Positions 1 through 11,974 of a stretch of DNA of 64,000 nucleotides are shown piece after piece (the stretch's first letter is position 1; each line of letters begins with the position of its first letter). Position numbers and translations under genes: made by a program. The notes beneath the pieces were generated by a model, which did no database searches, was not told the origin of the DNA, and saw only the letters and a list, made by a program, of their open reading frames with translations. This DNA comes from Emmonsiellopsis sp. PD_33. Taxonomy: Eukaryota; Ascomycota; Eurotiomycetes; Onygenales; Ajellomycetaceae. The stretch covers positions 49,060 through 113,059 of the forward strand of contig JANTQF010000098.1 of the NCBI GenBank assembly GCA_032988165.1. Reading direction: 5' to 3'.

Positions 1-649
1 TCATTTGAAGTTGCGGGTAACGGCTGCAATATGCGCAAGCGTGCGGTCTGTAGAGTACTCATGTAGGAGTGACCTTGTGGGTTCCCATGGTCTTTGCTTG
101 GGTTCGCCGGGATGGTCCAATCAGGGTGGAAGAAGAACATTATGTGCGGCAGTATGCGTCCTCAAATTCTTCTGGTGATGGCATACAGAGGTAGTTAGTA
201 CCAATTGGGATATAGCTAGAGCAGACTCATAGAGTTGATCTATTGGAACTCGTACGTAGATATGGTACTAAATATGAGATCGCGATGGTAGTAAGGAGTA
301 TGCTGGTCAATCCAGAAAGATCCCAGGGGTATTTAAGCAATCTCTCCAAATGCGCTGTGTGTCGAAAAACCCTATGACTGGGATTACCATAGGTCAGTAT
401 ACAACGCTGGAAATTCGGTCGTTGCGATGTTCATCCCCTACCAGAATTGATGATACTAGCGAATTTCTGCCTTGGTGGTAGATTGTACATACATACATCT
501 CCATAATTCAGCATCCTGCTCTGGCAGGTCCTCAAGTAGTAACTCTGGGACTTCAGGGCTTCGAGGTTCATGTGCTTTCAGCAACCAGTTATTGGTGTAA
601 AAATGAGGAGTCATTCAACAAGTGGAAATCATATCGTATGTGGGAAAAT

Positions 650-3600
650 CTGGGGGAGCTTGAGGTGTCATCAAGAATAGGACTTGGGTAAGTATGTTCC
701 CAATACACCCATGCGTTCAACATCTCCACGAGCAGCTCTGTTGTGAATCGAGGCATCGGGTATATTGCTGGTGATATTTGTGGCTATTTGGCAAACATGT
801 TCTTTCCGATCGACAGTGCTCAGGCATGAGATTGAGGTAACCACTACTTGGTTATCAGCTTGTCCTATGAGATAGTACTACCTCCCTGTGAAGTCAGTGA
901 TCCCGAGGTCTATCATCCCGTAGGTTAAGAACATCTGTTGTTTTTGGCCTATTCCTTCGAACCCGACTTCGTGGTTGTAGAACACTAGATCTGACTCAGG
1001 AGGGTCCTTCGATCTTATTCCTTCTGGCTCACAGGTGGGTACTCAAACTAATACCACGCACTTCTCAAAGAAGTGATAAATTATTGTGAATAACCCTGGC
1101 ATTCTGAACGTATCATCCAAGCCAGTGGCTACAGGGTCCACTACTTCCAGATCCCATCATAGATTTTAATGTGTTAAATCAGCATTAGGATCAGTGGATG
1201 TAACCTTATGGAAGAGCTCCTGGATCTCCTGCTTCAGAAGAGTCATAGTTTGCTGTGGGAGATTAGGGAATACATGATCAGTTATGTTAGATTCCACAGA
1301 TGTAAAATATGCCCTCATTTCGAAAACCATCATCGAGAACATTCCAGCTGCAATCCTGAACTCTCATTCTTTTGGGTAAAGCAACATGATGAACTAAGAA
1401 TATAGAATATTCCCAGATCTCACTTGTTTCACAAGGCTTCTGATCTTGATCTCAGGATGATCCAATATCTTAAGAAGCACTCTCTTAGAGCTTCTCGTTT
1501 TCAAGTTATGGTCCCAGGTAGCTGTGGCCTCATTATGATAGAAGGATATCGCCTTATCATTGATTAAGTCGGTGAAGTTTTCATAATAATTGAAGTCTGA
1601 GTGCTTTCTGAACCTAACTTCCGATCGTCCCATGAGAAGGAGACGAAAGGGGAGAAAGAGAATCATTAGTAATATATTAGCTTGCTGTTTCTTACTCTTA
1701 CCCTTATCTTTCTGTTACTTATCCAGCTTGCTCCTTGCCATTCAAGAACAGGAGAGAAGAGTAGAAACAGAGATGAGCAGCTGCGACATGTGGCCATAAA
1801 TAGCCCCGACATTATATCCTTTTTTACGTAGCCACTAGTGTAATAGTTATCAGTAATGTGCAATGATTTGGGACCTGGGAGAAGAAGAATGGGTGGGGGA
1901 AAAAAGAAACAAATGGAATGCTTACTTGTTCGAGGATATAAATGGCAACGCGGAAGCTCATAAGGATGAGAAATTTGACAGTGCAGTTGAGGTTTTCATC
2001 TGGGATATCCTTCATGTTGCGCAGAAACCGAAGAATCCATTTACACTTTAGACTGTCTTTGGTGATCATATCAAGGTTCCTGATGTATGGGGGCTTTTCA
2101 AGATCGTGGAACCAATCATGCATCTTAAGATAGTCTTGAGTGAGTTGAAGGTCCTTGTATTTGGCGGTCTGGTTAAATAGGCCTGGGAATATGTTGAACA
2201 GTCGATCCTTGTGTGCTTTGTGGAAGAAAAATTTAAGGGTTGGTGACTCTGGTTCCTTCGGGTTGAAGCCTTGCTGCTTTTTACGATTCCATGCGACCAT
2301 ATCAGCACGGTACCTAATTCGTAGAATTCGTCGTGCGTCCGCTGTGTGTTAGGGTCGTATTGTAACTCGACCATGCAAACCTCATATGATGGTATACGGT
2401 TACCAATTTCTTCCTTGTTTCCATATGCCTCTTGATGGCTTCCTCGCCTTTGCTGATTCGGCCAATATAGAGATCCGGAATGGGGCATTCGATGTCGACA
2501 GGACTGACCCTGTCATTAGCAGACATTAGATACCCTGTACCCCATTCTGACTTACCTAAACATGCAGACTCGCCCAGAGCGGAGCTGGCCACGAGGTATC
2601 ACTGCTGCAGACACAAGCATATTTGGTCATCCAGGCTCACACAAGGGGGCAGGCAAGTGGCATGGTGCAAATGCCCACTATGACCACTTGCTCAATAACG
2701 GCGAAATAGATATGTGAATTTCGGGCCCAGGTGAGATAGAAGCCACCCATGACTTATGAGGGATCAGCTGGTATGAATGGAATGGTTTTTTTGTTTGCGA
2801 GTGCGATTGAATAATTCCAACTTTATCGATGCCGCTAGTAGGCAAAGTCGGCAGTATACCCTAAAGTTAATGCGTCCGTTCTTGGTTGGGTTATCTGGCA
2901 TACCGTCAGCAAGGATAGCGGGATCGTCGACGGCAGAACTCATTGTCATTTTTGATATCAGGGTGAAAGGATGCAATAGATGCAAGATGTAGGGACAAAT
3001 TCAAAAGAAAATGCCAAATGAAAAGCAAGAAGATAGTAGACAATATTCAAGAATCGGTTTCCAGAATGTTCATCCAACATAGGATGTCACTGAGACCTTT
3101 CTCAAAGGGGGTTCCAGTCATTAACCAGACATTAGGACCATGCACACCCTCTGGGAGTTTCTTCTTTCCCCCTTTTTAATCCAAGCTAAGAATATTATGA
3201 AATCAATGGATAGTTGTGCTATCCCATTTCTTCTCCAGGTGGGATTCATTGTGGACTAATAGTGCCCATTTCCATGTGGATATTGACTTCTTTACATTGA
3301 TCACATGGTTCATCATCAATGGTGATGTCAGCACAATCCAGTTGTTGAGCTCTAGTGTGGTACTGGGTGTGATGGTTGAGAGGATGGATGAAAAAATATA
3401 GGCCCTACTTGAACTGCTGTCCTTGAACTTCTTGACCATAGCACCCTGGGAAGCTTGGGGCGTCCGCACCCACAATTTCAATGGCAATGCAGGATCAACA
3501 ACTTTGATGAATTCATCAACCCATACGGATATCAGGGTTGGTGGGGCGACAATGAGAGAAGCGTACAGTATTGTAAAAGATAAATGTAGGACCATGGACG

Positions 3601-4650
3601 CTGCTGGTGTAAATAGTTCCCAGGACGCCCCAGGGGAGCGTCGAGAGAAAACATCGAGATAAAATTAAAATACCCCATGGCAATTTCAACCGTGTCAGAA
3701 TATCGACCTGCAGGTCTGATAGCCTTACCCGATGAAGGATGATTTCATTTTCCTGGTACAACCTCTCCTGGAAGCACCTGAAGTTGGCAGGGTCCACCCC
3801 CCGGCGTCTTTTAATCCGAGCAAATTTGGGGGCTTTCCGGGTTGCGAAAATTGGCCACACATCTCGCATGTCGTTGTATATAGATGATGATCTAGTGGGG
3901 GTAACTCCCAATGGATTCGCATTCTGGCTGGTCCGCGTCGAACGTGCGCAACTTCTCGCAGAGACCTCCACTTCTGCCAGCTAGATGGAGTGGTTTAAGT
4001 GGTGTCATGGGAGGAGGAATACTCGAATCTGACAGCTTAAAAGTTGCCTCCATTTGTTGGAATGCCCCGTTATTGCATCCGCGCAGATTTGGGACAGAGA
4101 GCTGGTAGATATCATTTGGATTTCTACCAGGAAATGTGTGTGAGCCAAAGAGCTGCCCTCTGGAGATAGGTATTGACTGGGGCCTTGCTCATACAAGGTG
4201 GCGTCCGTTAGGCCATGATGGGCGGCCATGTTTCCCGCATTGCCTCCTGTTCAAAGCGGAATAACCACCGAGCTTATCTCTGAGGGTGACTTCTTCAGCA
4301 GCATTCTCACCGCCGGGGTTCTCCCATTCATCCGCAACAGCTGCAGCGTTGGCAGCCTGCTCTGCTGCAACTCTATCCTTAGCCTCCGCAACGTTGTTAG
4401 TTCCATCGTCCACTTCATACCCGTTCTCCCAGTTCTCGTCGTCCTGTGTCAAGGTGATGGTGTTGGCTATAGAACGACATCAGTAAGTAACGCATAAAAC
4501 AATAAGGCTGGGAAGGTTGAATAACTCACCGGTTGTCTCCTCATTGAGAAAATTGCAATCAGGGACTTGCACGCGAATTGAAAGGTATCCGCCGCAAGCG
4601 GAGTCAGACTCCTGGCTGTGATGCAGGGAAAATAGACCCGAGCATATTAC
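650..4650 (-). pseudogene. Decayed SNF2-type helicase, motifs Ia-VI (3' part of locus)
   Basis: Minus-strand fragments carry a SNF2/DEAD-like helicase order but no continuous frame. An acidic leader lies at 4189-4600, with an intron whose gtgagt and tag ends are intact near 4465-4530. A pre-helicase stretch follows at 3690-3971. At 3203-3595 are a motif-Ia-like LIVAPPTLISVWVDEF and a degenerate Walker-B position reading LLVHNESH where DEAH-type residues would be expected. Motif III reads WLMTGTPFEKGLSDILCW (3050-3127). Lobe 2 occupies about 1925-2590, broken by a frame change near 2300. A motif-VI-like IGQADNQVVVTSISC (about 794-868) is preceded in frame by a stop. No good Walker A sits directly before motif Ia here; the only clear one lies near 6.3 kb. 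Family assignment rests on motif order and spacing. It is read as a pseudogene because of stops and frameshifts. Confidence 0.72.
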
Positions 4651-5631
4651 TAGTTGATTTTCATTTAACTAGTTATCGCGGCATGGAAGTTTTCCATCTC
4701 AGCAAGGCCCGAGCCACATAAATTTCTGAGTGTGGGCACCAGAAAAACATGCCAGAGGGGACTTGCTAAGCTGAACGATGGCGTGAGTGCTCCCAGTAAA
4801 ATCTAGCCCTCTCCTCTCTGGCCTCTGCGAGAAATGTTTCGTTGATAGTTGATGACACAGCCCACCACCATTGTTACACCGGAATTGATGTAGGAGTCAG
4901 TTGTATTCTGACAGCAACTTATAGTCCGGGAGTAGGAACGGCGAAGGTGGCGGTGGTGTGTCTGTAAAGTATGGCACTACAAGGCCAGTGAGCAGACGAT
5001 GGAAACAGCATGGAGAGGCTCATTGCTTGCTGTACATCCATAATATCTCTTGCGATGGACTCCCAGCTCTTTTCTGGCAACCAGTTAATAAGGATATTTC
5101 GAGCTGGTTGCGATTTCTCCCTCCTTCCCCTATGGCTGGCATACAGCTAGCTATCTTAGCTTTGCTTGTGCAGCTAATGTTGACTGGGGTTCCCTCACAG
5201 TCAAATATGTCTCCTCCACTTGAGATTTGTTTGAGCCTTTCCTCTCTGCGCAATCAGGCAGGTCAGAGATGGTGGACAGTCTTGACAGTCCTCTTAGCTG
5301 GAGTATGTGGGTTCTGTAGATTCCGGAGGAGGGCCACCAAAAGCTCTAGTGAATATCGGCTTTCTCCCTAGTATAATATCATCTATAACCTGGCATTAAA
5401 TGTCCTCCCAGGCCCAGGAGGAAGTAGACCTCCGACGTGCCGCCAGAAGGGCCAGCTAATTGTTTATGACTCACCTTATACCCTAGATATGGCCGGGCAA
5501 TAATTCCCCATGCTCTATGACAATGGTACATGTAGGAATCTATCGAACCCAGTGCCGAACCTATTTTTTTCTTTGAGAAGTCCCAACTATATGCGCATCT
5601 GATCAGGCATTACTCGAGGCTCGCCGTCGTA

Positions 5632-8600
5632 CTAGGCCGTGTTATCATGGAAATCAGAGATAACCCTGAAAGACAACGAATCTTTCGGCAAATTATGCGT
5701 GGCTGCAAAGGACTCCTCTTTTGTGCGGGTAAAGAATAAAGTGGCATCCTTGCCTTTGTGGGTATGAGCGAATAGTTCGAGTCTTGGTGAAATAGCTAGG
5801 GTGACTTTGATGGCAACATGGCTTGAACTTGATTCGACCCTGTTTGTTTCCTTCGGGAAGTCCATCTGAAAGATTGCGTGAGATTATAAAGCGGTGGTGA
5901 GCTCTTTTTTTGGCTTCTGGATTGGGAAATCCGCTTGATGAAAGCCATGTGGCTCCTCGAAGACTTCCAAAAACTGGCCCAACGCCAACCGCCCGGTATA
6001 TCCTTTTGAAACTAGATTTTCGTTCTCGAGTAGATTCGCTAGAACCTTAATGATAGTATGATCGTCCTCAAATGTCCCCTTATTGGATAGCAAAGACTCG
6101 GCTCGGGTTGGTGTGATCTTTTCCAGTCCCTATCTTATCTTTCAGGTTTGGATCTGACGTTCTTCGTGAGTTTTGGCTTTCTCGGTCAAACAGCGATGAT
6201 ACCAGCAGGGCAGAGGATCAGCATAGGTTTGTCAATGGAGTGTAGTATTGAGGCTAAATAAACCTACACCAGCATCTGCAGCGTCTTGCCGAGGCCGCAG
6301 GTATCTGTGAGCCCCCCGCCCTTCATAGGGGGCTGCTTGCGGGCCAGGGCGAAGGCGATTCCAGTCACTTGCCAACCCATTGGTTTGATTGACTTGGTTT
6401 CACCTACCTTGAATACTGGGTTCATCGGGTCAATCCAATGAGTTGACAGGCGTCAAGATAGGCAGGTTCCTCGAAGAAGTTTCTCGAAGCACTGATCGTC
6501 GATCTGGGTTGGTCGCGGTTGGAACTCCATCGTTCTGAATTAGGTGCAGAGGTACATCCCCAGAGAATATTCTGGTCGGAAATGATACCGATTCGTCACG
6601 AAAAGATCTTCATCTTGAAAGAGGGCAATCTGGTGGCCAGTCCAGTACCTGCAACCCCGACCCTCGGTGTTGAACCCATACCGGTGACGCCCCTGATTCA
6701 GAAACAGGCTGACAAAATCACCCGCCCTGGAGCCCGGCCGAACATCCAGTCGCACCACTTTTGTTGCTGATTTGAAGATGGGGTACCCAGTTATTTCTGT
6801 CAAAGACAAAAGTAGGTTCCCCATTTTCCACTTGAGCCAGCTGCACGCAGTCATGGTTGTAATTGTTAATATCCCACGTCACCGCCGGACTCGTTCAACC
6901 AAAGTCTGACATACTCACCGGGTTTGAGCGGGTTTGAAACTGGCTTGTATAGAGAGAGAGCTGATGTAGTAAAGTCTGCGGGGTGCGGATACGCCATATC
7001 CCGTCATACCTGTTCACTGGCTCATCTCCGGTTGTAGTAAGAAGACAGCGGGCCGATGGGTCAACGATCGTATTTACTTCTTCAGCCAATTGTAATGCGG
7101 CCCGGTGGAAGCCAGAATGACGGCTTATTTAGAACAAGATTCCAAGTAAGATGCATACCGCATCATTAACTGCCAGATACTACTGAATGCTGGGCCTCAG
7201 CTGCATCACAGAAGGATATTTGGAGTCCGATTCTGTCTGCACCCCTTTCACCCTTTATTTGGGTACGGTTTCCCGTCGAGTTCGAGCTTGCTGCAGTTCA
7301 GTAGTATCTAAACCTAGCGATTCGAAGAGATTTGATCCCGAACGGCGGGATGGAGCCACTTGTGGTGTGTCCATGCCATACTCGAAGGAGTTGATGCGGG
7401 ATTTGACGCCACGGATGGTGGGCTAGAAACAACGGAGTTGGTTTAGTACATGCACCAAATGACAAGACATGCTCTTTTCTGAGATGTTTCCTAGCGAAAT
7501 TAGGGAAAGGGCTTTCTCCGATATTAGGAGATGCTAGCCTACGTCTGGGTCTTCCTCCTTGTTAATCTCTATATCTTTTATAATATGATCCTATTCATAT
7601 TAGTATAAATCTTTAATACTGGCCTGAACTTACGTACCCTCAGTAACCCGATACTTCCATCTCTTGTAAATTCCCTGGAACGTTGGTTTGGCTTTGCTCT
7701 TCGGCATCCTGCGTTTCTATACTCAACCCCCGTGTTAGCCAGTCTCTAGGCCGATGACGCAGGAAACATTATATTGATCCCGATATTCGGCAGTGTGGCT
7801 ATGAAGACGGCGTTTGGATGGCCATTAATCTGGACATCTAAACCTCTCCGCCGCTGGCTGCATTCGAGGCCGTCTCGCTATGGCTAAGCCGGTGGGCCGG
7901 GTCACGGCTCTAAACGGAGTCCCGTCAGCCGTGATGAAGCGGATCTGAAGATCCAGCAACTATATTTCTTCCACCGCACCATTCGCTATTGCTAGTCCAC
8001 CCGTTATAAGTGGCAGAGTCTAGCGGCACGATATCGGTGTCAAATATAGTCAAAGTTCCGCTGCCGGAGATCAATCCTAGCAAGGGTCATTTGTCTTCCG
8101 GATGTGTGTCCGAATGACGAATCCAGGTATGGGGTATGGAAAGTATCGAGCAAGGCTGATGGCATTTGGTTGGGAGAATATCAAGCCGAGATGTCCCAAT
8201 TACCTGCCATATGAGCATCAAATTTGCTCGCCTCGTTCTGTTTCTCCATCGACATGGCGTGGAAACACCCAAGCTAGCGTTTCAGAAATTTTCGTTTTTA
8301 TCTTTAGGAGACCGGGATTGAAAAGACAAATAATATGGGAGGGAATAAAAAGGAGGAGTAGGTAATGTTCAATAGCGTTGAGCCAACCAATTGGTCGCTG
8401 ACGGACCGCGCGGATAGGGGGGATGAGCCGATGAATGGTGTTCTCGACGTGTTTCCTCTTCAACAGATGTAGTTTTGACGTGTCCTGCAGGTCAAAGCTC
8501 TTGTTCATCGACTGGTTAGCAATGCTATTCGCAGTCGTATCAGCGGAAACGGGTAGGGATGGGTAGTTTACATGGTGTTCTTCCCCAGCTGTCGATTCCG

Positions 8601-8766
8601 GGAACAGATCAGACCCCTGATCATCGCTATCAGGTATCTCGAGTGGTTCACCGAGATCTAAACCGGATTCACTATCCTGGCTATCTGCAATCTCGTACCT
8701 CACGCGCTTCGACGCGGGTTCCATTGCAGCAAAGGTGCAGTGATCGCTTCGCCACATAGGACCCAT
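5632..8766 (-). pseudogene. Decayed SNF2-type helicase, N-terminal part and Walker A
   Basis: A plausible start begins MEPASKRVRYEIADSQDSES at about 8724, followed by an acidic Ser/Asp-rich N-terminus that stays open to 8218. Further minus-strand pieces are at about 7950-8130 (frame containing TIFDTDIVPLDSATYNGW) and 6540-6854. At 6265-6450 a frame reads WIDPMNPVFKVGETKSIKPM and then GGGLTDTCGLGKTLQM, a recognisable SNF2 motif I (usually GGILADEMGLGKT). That exon runs into a stop or splice site right after. Downstream pieces at 5884-6093 and 5632-5865 do not resemble motif Ia, which appears only near 3.5 kb. Either one gene was interrupted by about 2.5 kb of other DNA, or two copies were fused by deletion. 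Stops in all frames between pieces make function unlikely. Confidence 0.65.
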
Positions 8767-10077
8767 AGTTGGCAGGAGGCCTTAGCTGTAATTGCCAATG
8801 TATGGAGCCAATGCAGCCGTGGTTGCCCCAGCTTCAGATGCATGCAATATGTCGGGTCATGCGATAGCTAGGATGTGCATGGAATAGGCGCTTTAGCAGG
8901 CGGGGTGGGCGAAATAGCTTGGTTTTATAGACGGTCGAAGCATACCCTCATACTGGTTGATAACGTCTTGAGCTGACTGCTCAGGGCAGAATGACCAAAC
9001 CAAGGGCATCAAACTGATGGAAAGGCCATGGCAAATCGCAGAGCAATTCGAAACCCCTGGCTGAACACGATTAGGGTGACCGTGAGATTGTAAAGCAGGC
9101 AGTGGCTCCGAACGGGAGGCGTAAAACGGAACGTAACTTCGAGGTCTTTAGGGTAGTAGGGAACTCGAAATTGCAGAGAGTGTTGCTGAGGCTGCTGTTG
9201 AACTCCCCTGCCTAGAGCCTCACTATACAGAAGGGTACGAGTATCATCAGCCTGATCAGGGGATGATCGATATACGCAGCAGTTGCTCTGATATGGCGGT
9301 CTGATTCGTGTGACCCCCGTTCTTGTGATCCAACTGTCATCCCGGACTAGGATAGACAGGCCTTTGCTGACGTTTAGCGATAATAGAAAACTCTGATGTC
9401 CCTATAGGGGCATAGCCGTCGTCGTCCCAGGCTAGAGTCGTAGGTACCCAGCCGAGTAGTGGTAGAATAGATCAAATATATATATCCGGCTGAAGGAGTA
9501 GTAAGTATAGAGCGCGGAGGATGTAAAAAGAATGGAAAATGGATCCAAATGGTTCCAAGAAGATACATACGCGAATCGGGGTTTAACCGTGACAGTGAGC
9601 AACCTCTATCCTTCACATCCCTCTGATTCCCTCATTGATTCATGGGCGAGCGTGAAGAACCTCCGGGGGTGCACCGACACCCGTGAAGCGACCCGGGGAG
9701 GTGACTGACACACATCACTCATTCCACGTCAAATCCTATCCCGGAACATCACTGTTCAAGGAGTCTGTTAGGGCTTCCGCCGGGACGTGGCTTCGATGGC
9801 TTTTTGGAGTCGTAGGGATGGGGCAGCTTTGTTTTGGGGACTGGCATTTTAGTGGAGAGTGCAAGAGGGGCTGAGAGGGTCGAGTGCGATTTGGGATGCG
9901 TAGATTTAGGAGCGGTAGAAGAATTTGTATAGGTGGACACGGTAGACTAAGGATGTTCCTGAGGGTTGGAGTGAAGATGGCGGGTGGTTGACTTTGGAGA
10001 GGAGGCGGCTGACGTTGAAGGTCACAGCAATCTGATTTCCATATTATTCAAGGCCAGAAGAGGGATAGCATCAAATA
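8767..10077. other. Intergenic, no confident gene
   Basis: Short open frames occur on both strands (for example 9374-9616 minus and 9749-9940 minus). None shows a recognisable domain, and none extends through plausible splice sites. The 63-codon minus frame at 9749-9940 is Ser/Pro/Lys-rich and could be a small protein, but nothing else supports it. Confidence 0.5.
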
Positions 10078-10171
10078 GCCCGCATGGCTTAATGGTAAAG
10101 CGCATCACTAGTACGGTTTCATACTGCTATCTGCCATGATGAGATCCTCAGTTCGATTCTGAGTGTGGGCA
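10078..10171 (+). tRNA. tRNA-Thr (anticodon AGT) with intron
   Basis: The cloverleaf can be drawn by hand. The acceptor arm pairs GCCCGCA (10078-10084) with TGTGGGC (10164-10170), followed by discriminator A. The D stem is GCTT/AAGC. The anticodon stem pairs CATCA with TGATG, and the loop begins CTAGTA, giving anticodon AGT for threonine. About 22 nt after anticodon position 37 do not fit the loop and form the usual nuclear tRNA intron. The T arm is CTCAG-TTCGATT-CTGAG, containing the B box GTTCGATTC. A run of seven T starts a few bases downstream and is a good RNA polymerase III terminator. It stands alone, with no neighbouring tRNA. Confidence 0.9.
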
Positions 10172-10865
10172 TTTGTTTTTTTATTCTTGTTTATTCTTGT
10201 TTATTTTTGTGTTTTTTTATTTTTCCTTCTCTTCATAATTTGCTGCATCTATGATATATACCGTGTTTTTAACCCGCTAGAAAGCTAGTCGATTGTAAAT
10301 ATAGAGACCGCTCTTATTCTCGAGGACAATTATGCGCGTCAAAGTGTAATAAAGCATTCGGGGTGACGTCATTTCTATACCCCTGCCTACCGAGAATAGA
10401 CTCCTTGATTAGATAAGGATACACAGGAGAAGGAGAAGGCTTCCCCCGACAAAATAGGTGTAGATATATATTCTACAGATGTAACATCTATTGGTACAGA
10501 GCGGTGGGGAGTGAAGGGGGAAAATATAGATCCTAGCACAGACTCCAAAGGAAAAAAGTCTATCTATTAAAACAGTTGGTGGAAGAACGAAATGGGAGGG
10601 AGATTGGTCAAAATAGTCAAGGAAAAATAATTAATGTACGTAAAAGGAAATTGAAAACATAATTGGGTATCACTTCATACAAGAAAGGAATAAGGAAGTG
10701 GGATTCCTTGTCGATTTCGATGCGGTGAGACGGTTGGAACGCCGTGGTTGGGAGGGACGGGTATGTAAGAATAGCCGCGGACAGAGTCGACGCGACATCG
10801 GCGTGTCGATTCATTATTTATTCGTCGTCAATGGGCCCTCGCGGCCTTCGCCGATTTTCGGCCAT
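10172..10865. other. Intergenic, 3' side of the 10.9 kb gene
   Basis: This is AT-rich spacer. After the tRNA terminator I see no coding potential or repeat. It should hold the 3' UTR of the minus-strand gene ending at 10866. Confidence 0.5.
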
Positions 10866-11974
10866 TTATAAAACATCCCTCTCTTCCTCCAATGCTTTCA
10901 TTCCCTTCGCTCTGAACTTGGTATTAACAACTCCTCCAAGGCCGTAGGCGGGCACGATTCTTCCAATTCTAGCAAGGACGCTTGGTGCCCAGTCTCTCTT
11001 AACACGGGCCCATCTATCCGATGCAGGTAGCCCCCCTGGGGGTTGGCGGTTATAAAGATCGAGACCTAGCAGGTGCGGTGGTGTGCTGAAAATTTGGACG
11101 GTTGCGGGAATCGAGAACTGTGCAAGGGCAAGCTTGGACGAAGGGGTAGAAGCGAGGATATCGGGTATATAGGGTGATAGTAGGGTTGGAAGGTTGAAGG
11201 AGGCGAAGATGGTCATGCTATCTCGGAAACAGAAGAGGCCAAATGATCGAAGTGGGATCTTAGGCGCCTGTGGGGAATGAGAGACGGGAGGGTGGCAGTG
11301 GATGGGCGCTTGCCCAAATTTTTGCGATCCTGACGATGTTGCGAGAGTATTTGGAGACGGAGTATTACCTTGAGCTCCGAATAGGCGAGCAAATCGCGCG
11401 TCTTTGTATACACATATAGACAGGTTGACACCGGCTGTGGCAAGAAATTTAGTTACGCCAGCTGAGACGTGGCTAAATGGGCGATCATTCATTGTCGATG
11501 TAACAGTGTCAATGACATTGGCAGTCAAGTATGTAGAGCCATAAAGGGTATATATGAGTAGGAAGGGGGTCGATATAAAGAAGCTGTGCGGCCGTTTGAG
11601 GATGGAAACGATGGACGATTTAAGACTCTGACTAATCCCAACACCCTTTGCAGCCTTTTCAATGATAGCTCTGTAGAAATAAACATTAAAATGTTAGCCG
11701 AGTAATCTATCTCAAGGTCGCTCCGCATCTAGTCCGTGACATGCAGAGGAATTGGATCGACTCACTTGTCAATGATTGTAATCAGTGGGCATATCATAAT
11801 CGCCGCTCCAGCTGCACTGACCGCATCTACAGCCAGTCTCCTACCCAAGTTGTCTGTATTCCAGCTTCCGGGCGAGGCCCCCGGCGTGGAGACGACATCT
11901 TGTCTTGGTGATGACATTGTTGACGATGACACCGATTCGTGGCGCAATTGCGGCGTGGGATCTTCTCGACTCAT
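10866..11974 (-). CDS. Conserved fungal membrane protein of unknown function (C365.16-like)
   Basis: There are two exons, 11974-11766 and 11670-10866. The 95-nt intron (gtgagt...ctacag) keeps the frame and yields 337 aa. The protein starts MSREDPTPQLRHES; an in-frame ATG 60 nt upstream (12034) is possible. A polar Ser/Thr-rich N-terminus is followed by AAGAAIMICPLITIID, then hydrophobic segments including HSFFISTPFLLIYTLYG, a conserved-looking VNLSICVYKDARFARLFG, a DSMTIFASFNLP segment and HLLGLDLYNR. From memory this matches a fungal family of uncharacterised mitochondrial-type membrane proteins (S. pombe C365.16-like, 'sequence orphan'). That name is a recollection, not a search result. No catalytic motif is visible. 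A GTCACGTG box lies upstream at 12343-12350. Confidence 0.75.
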
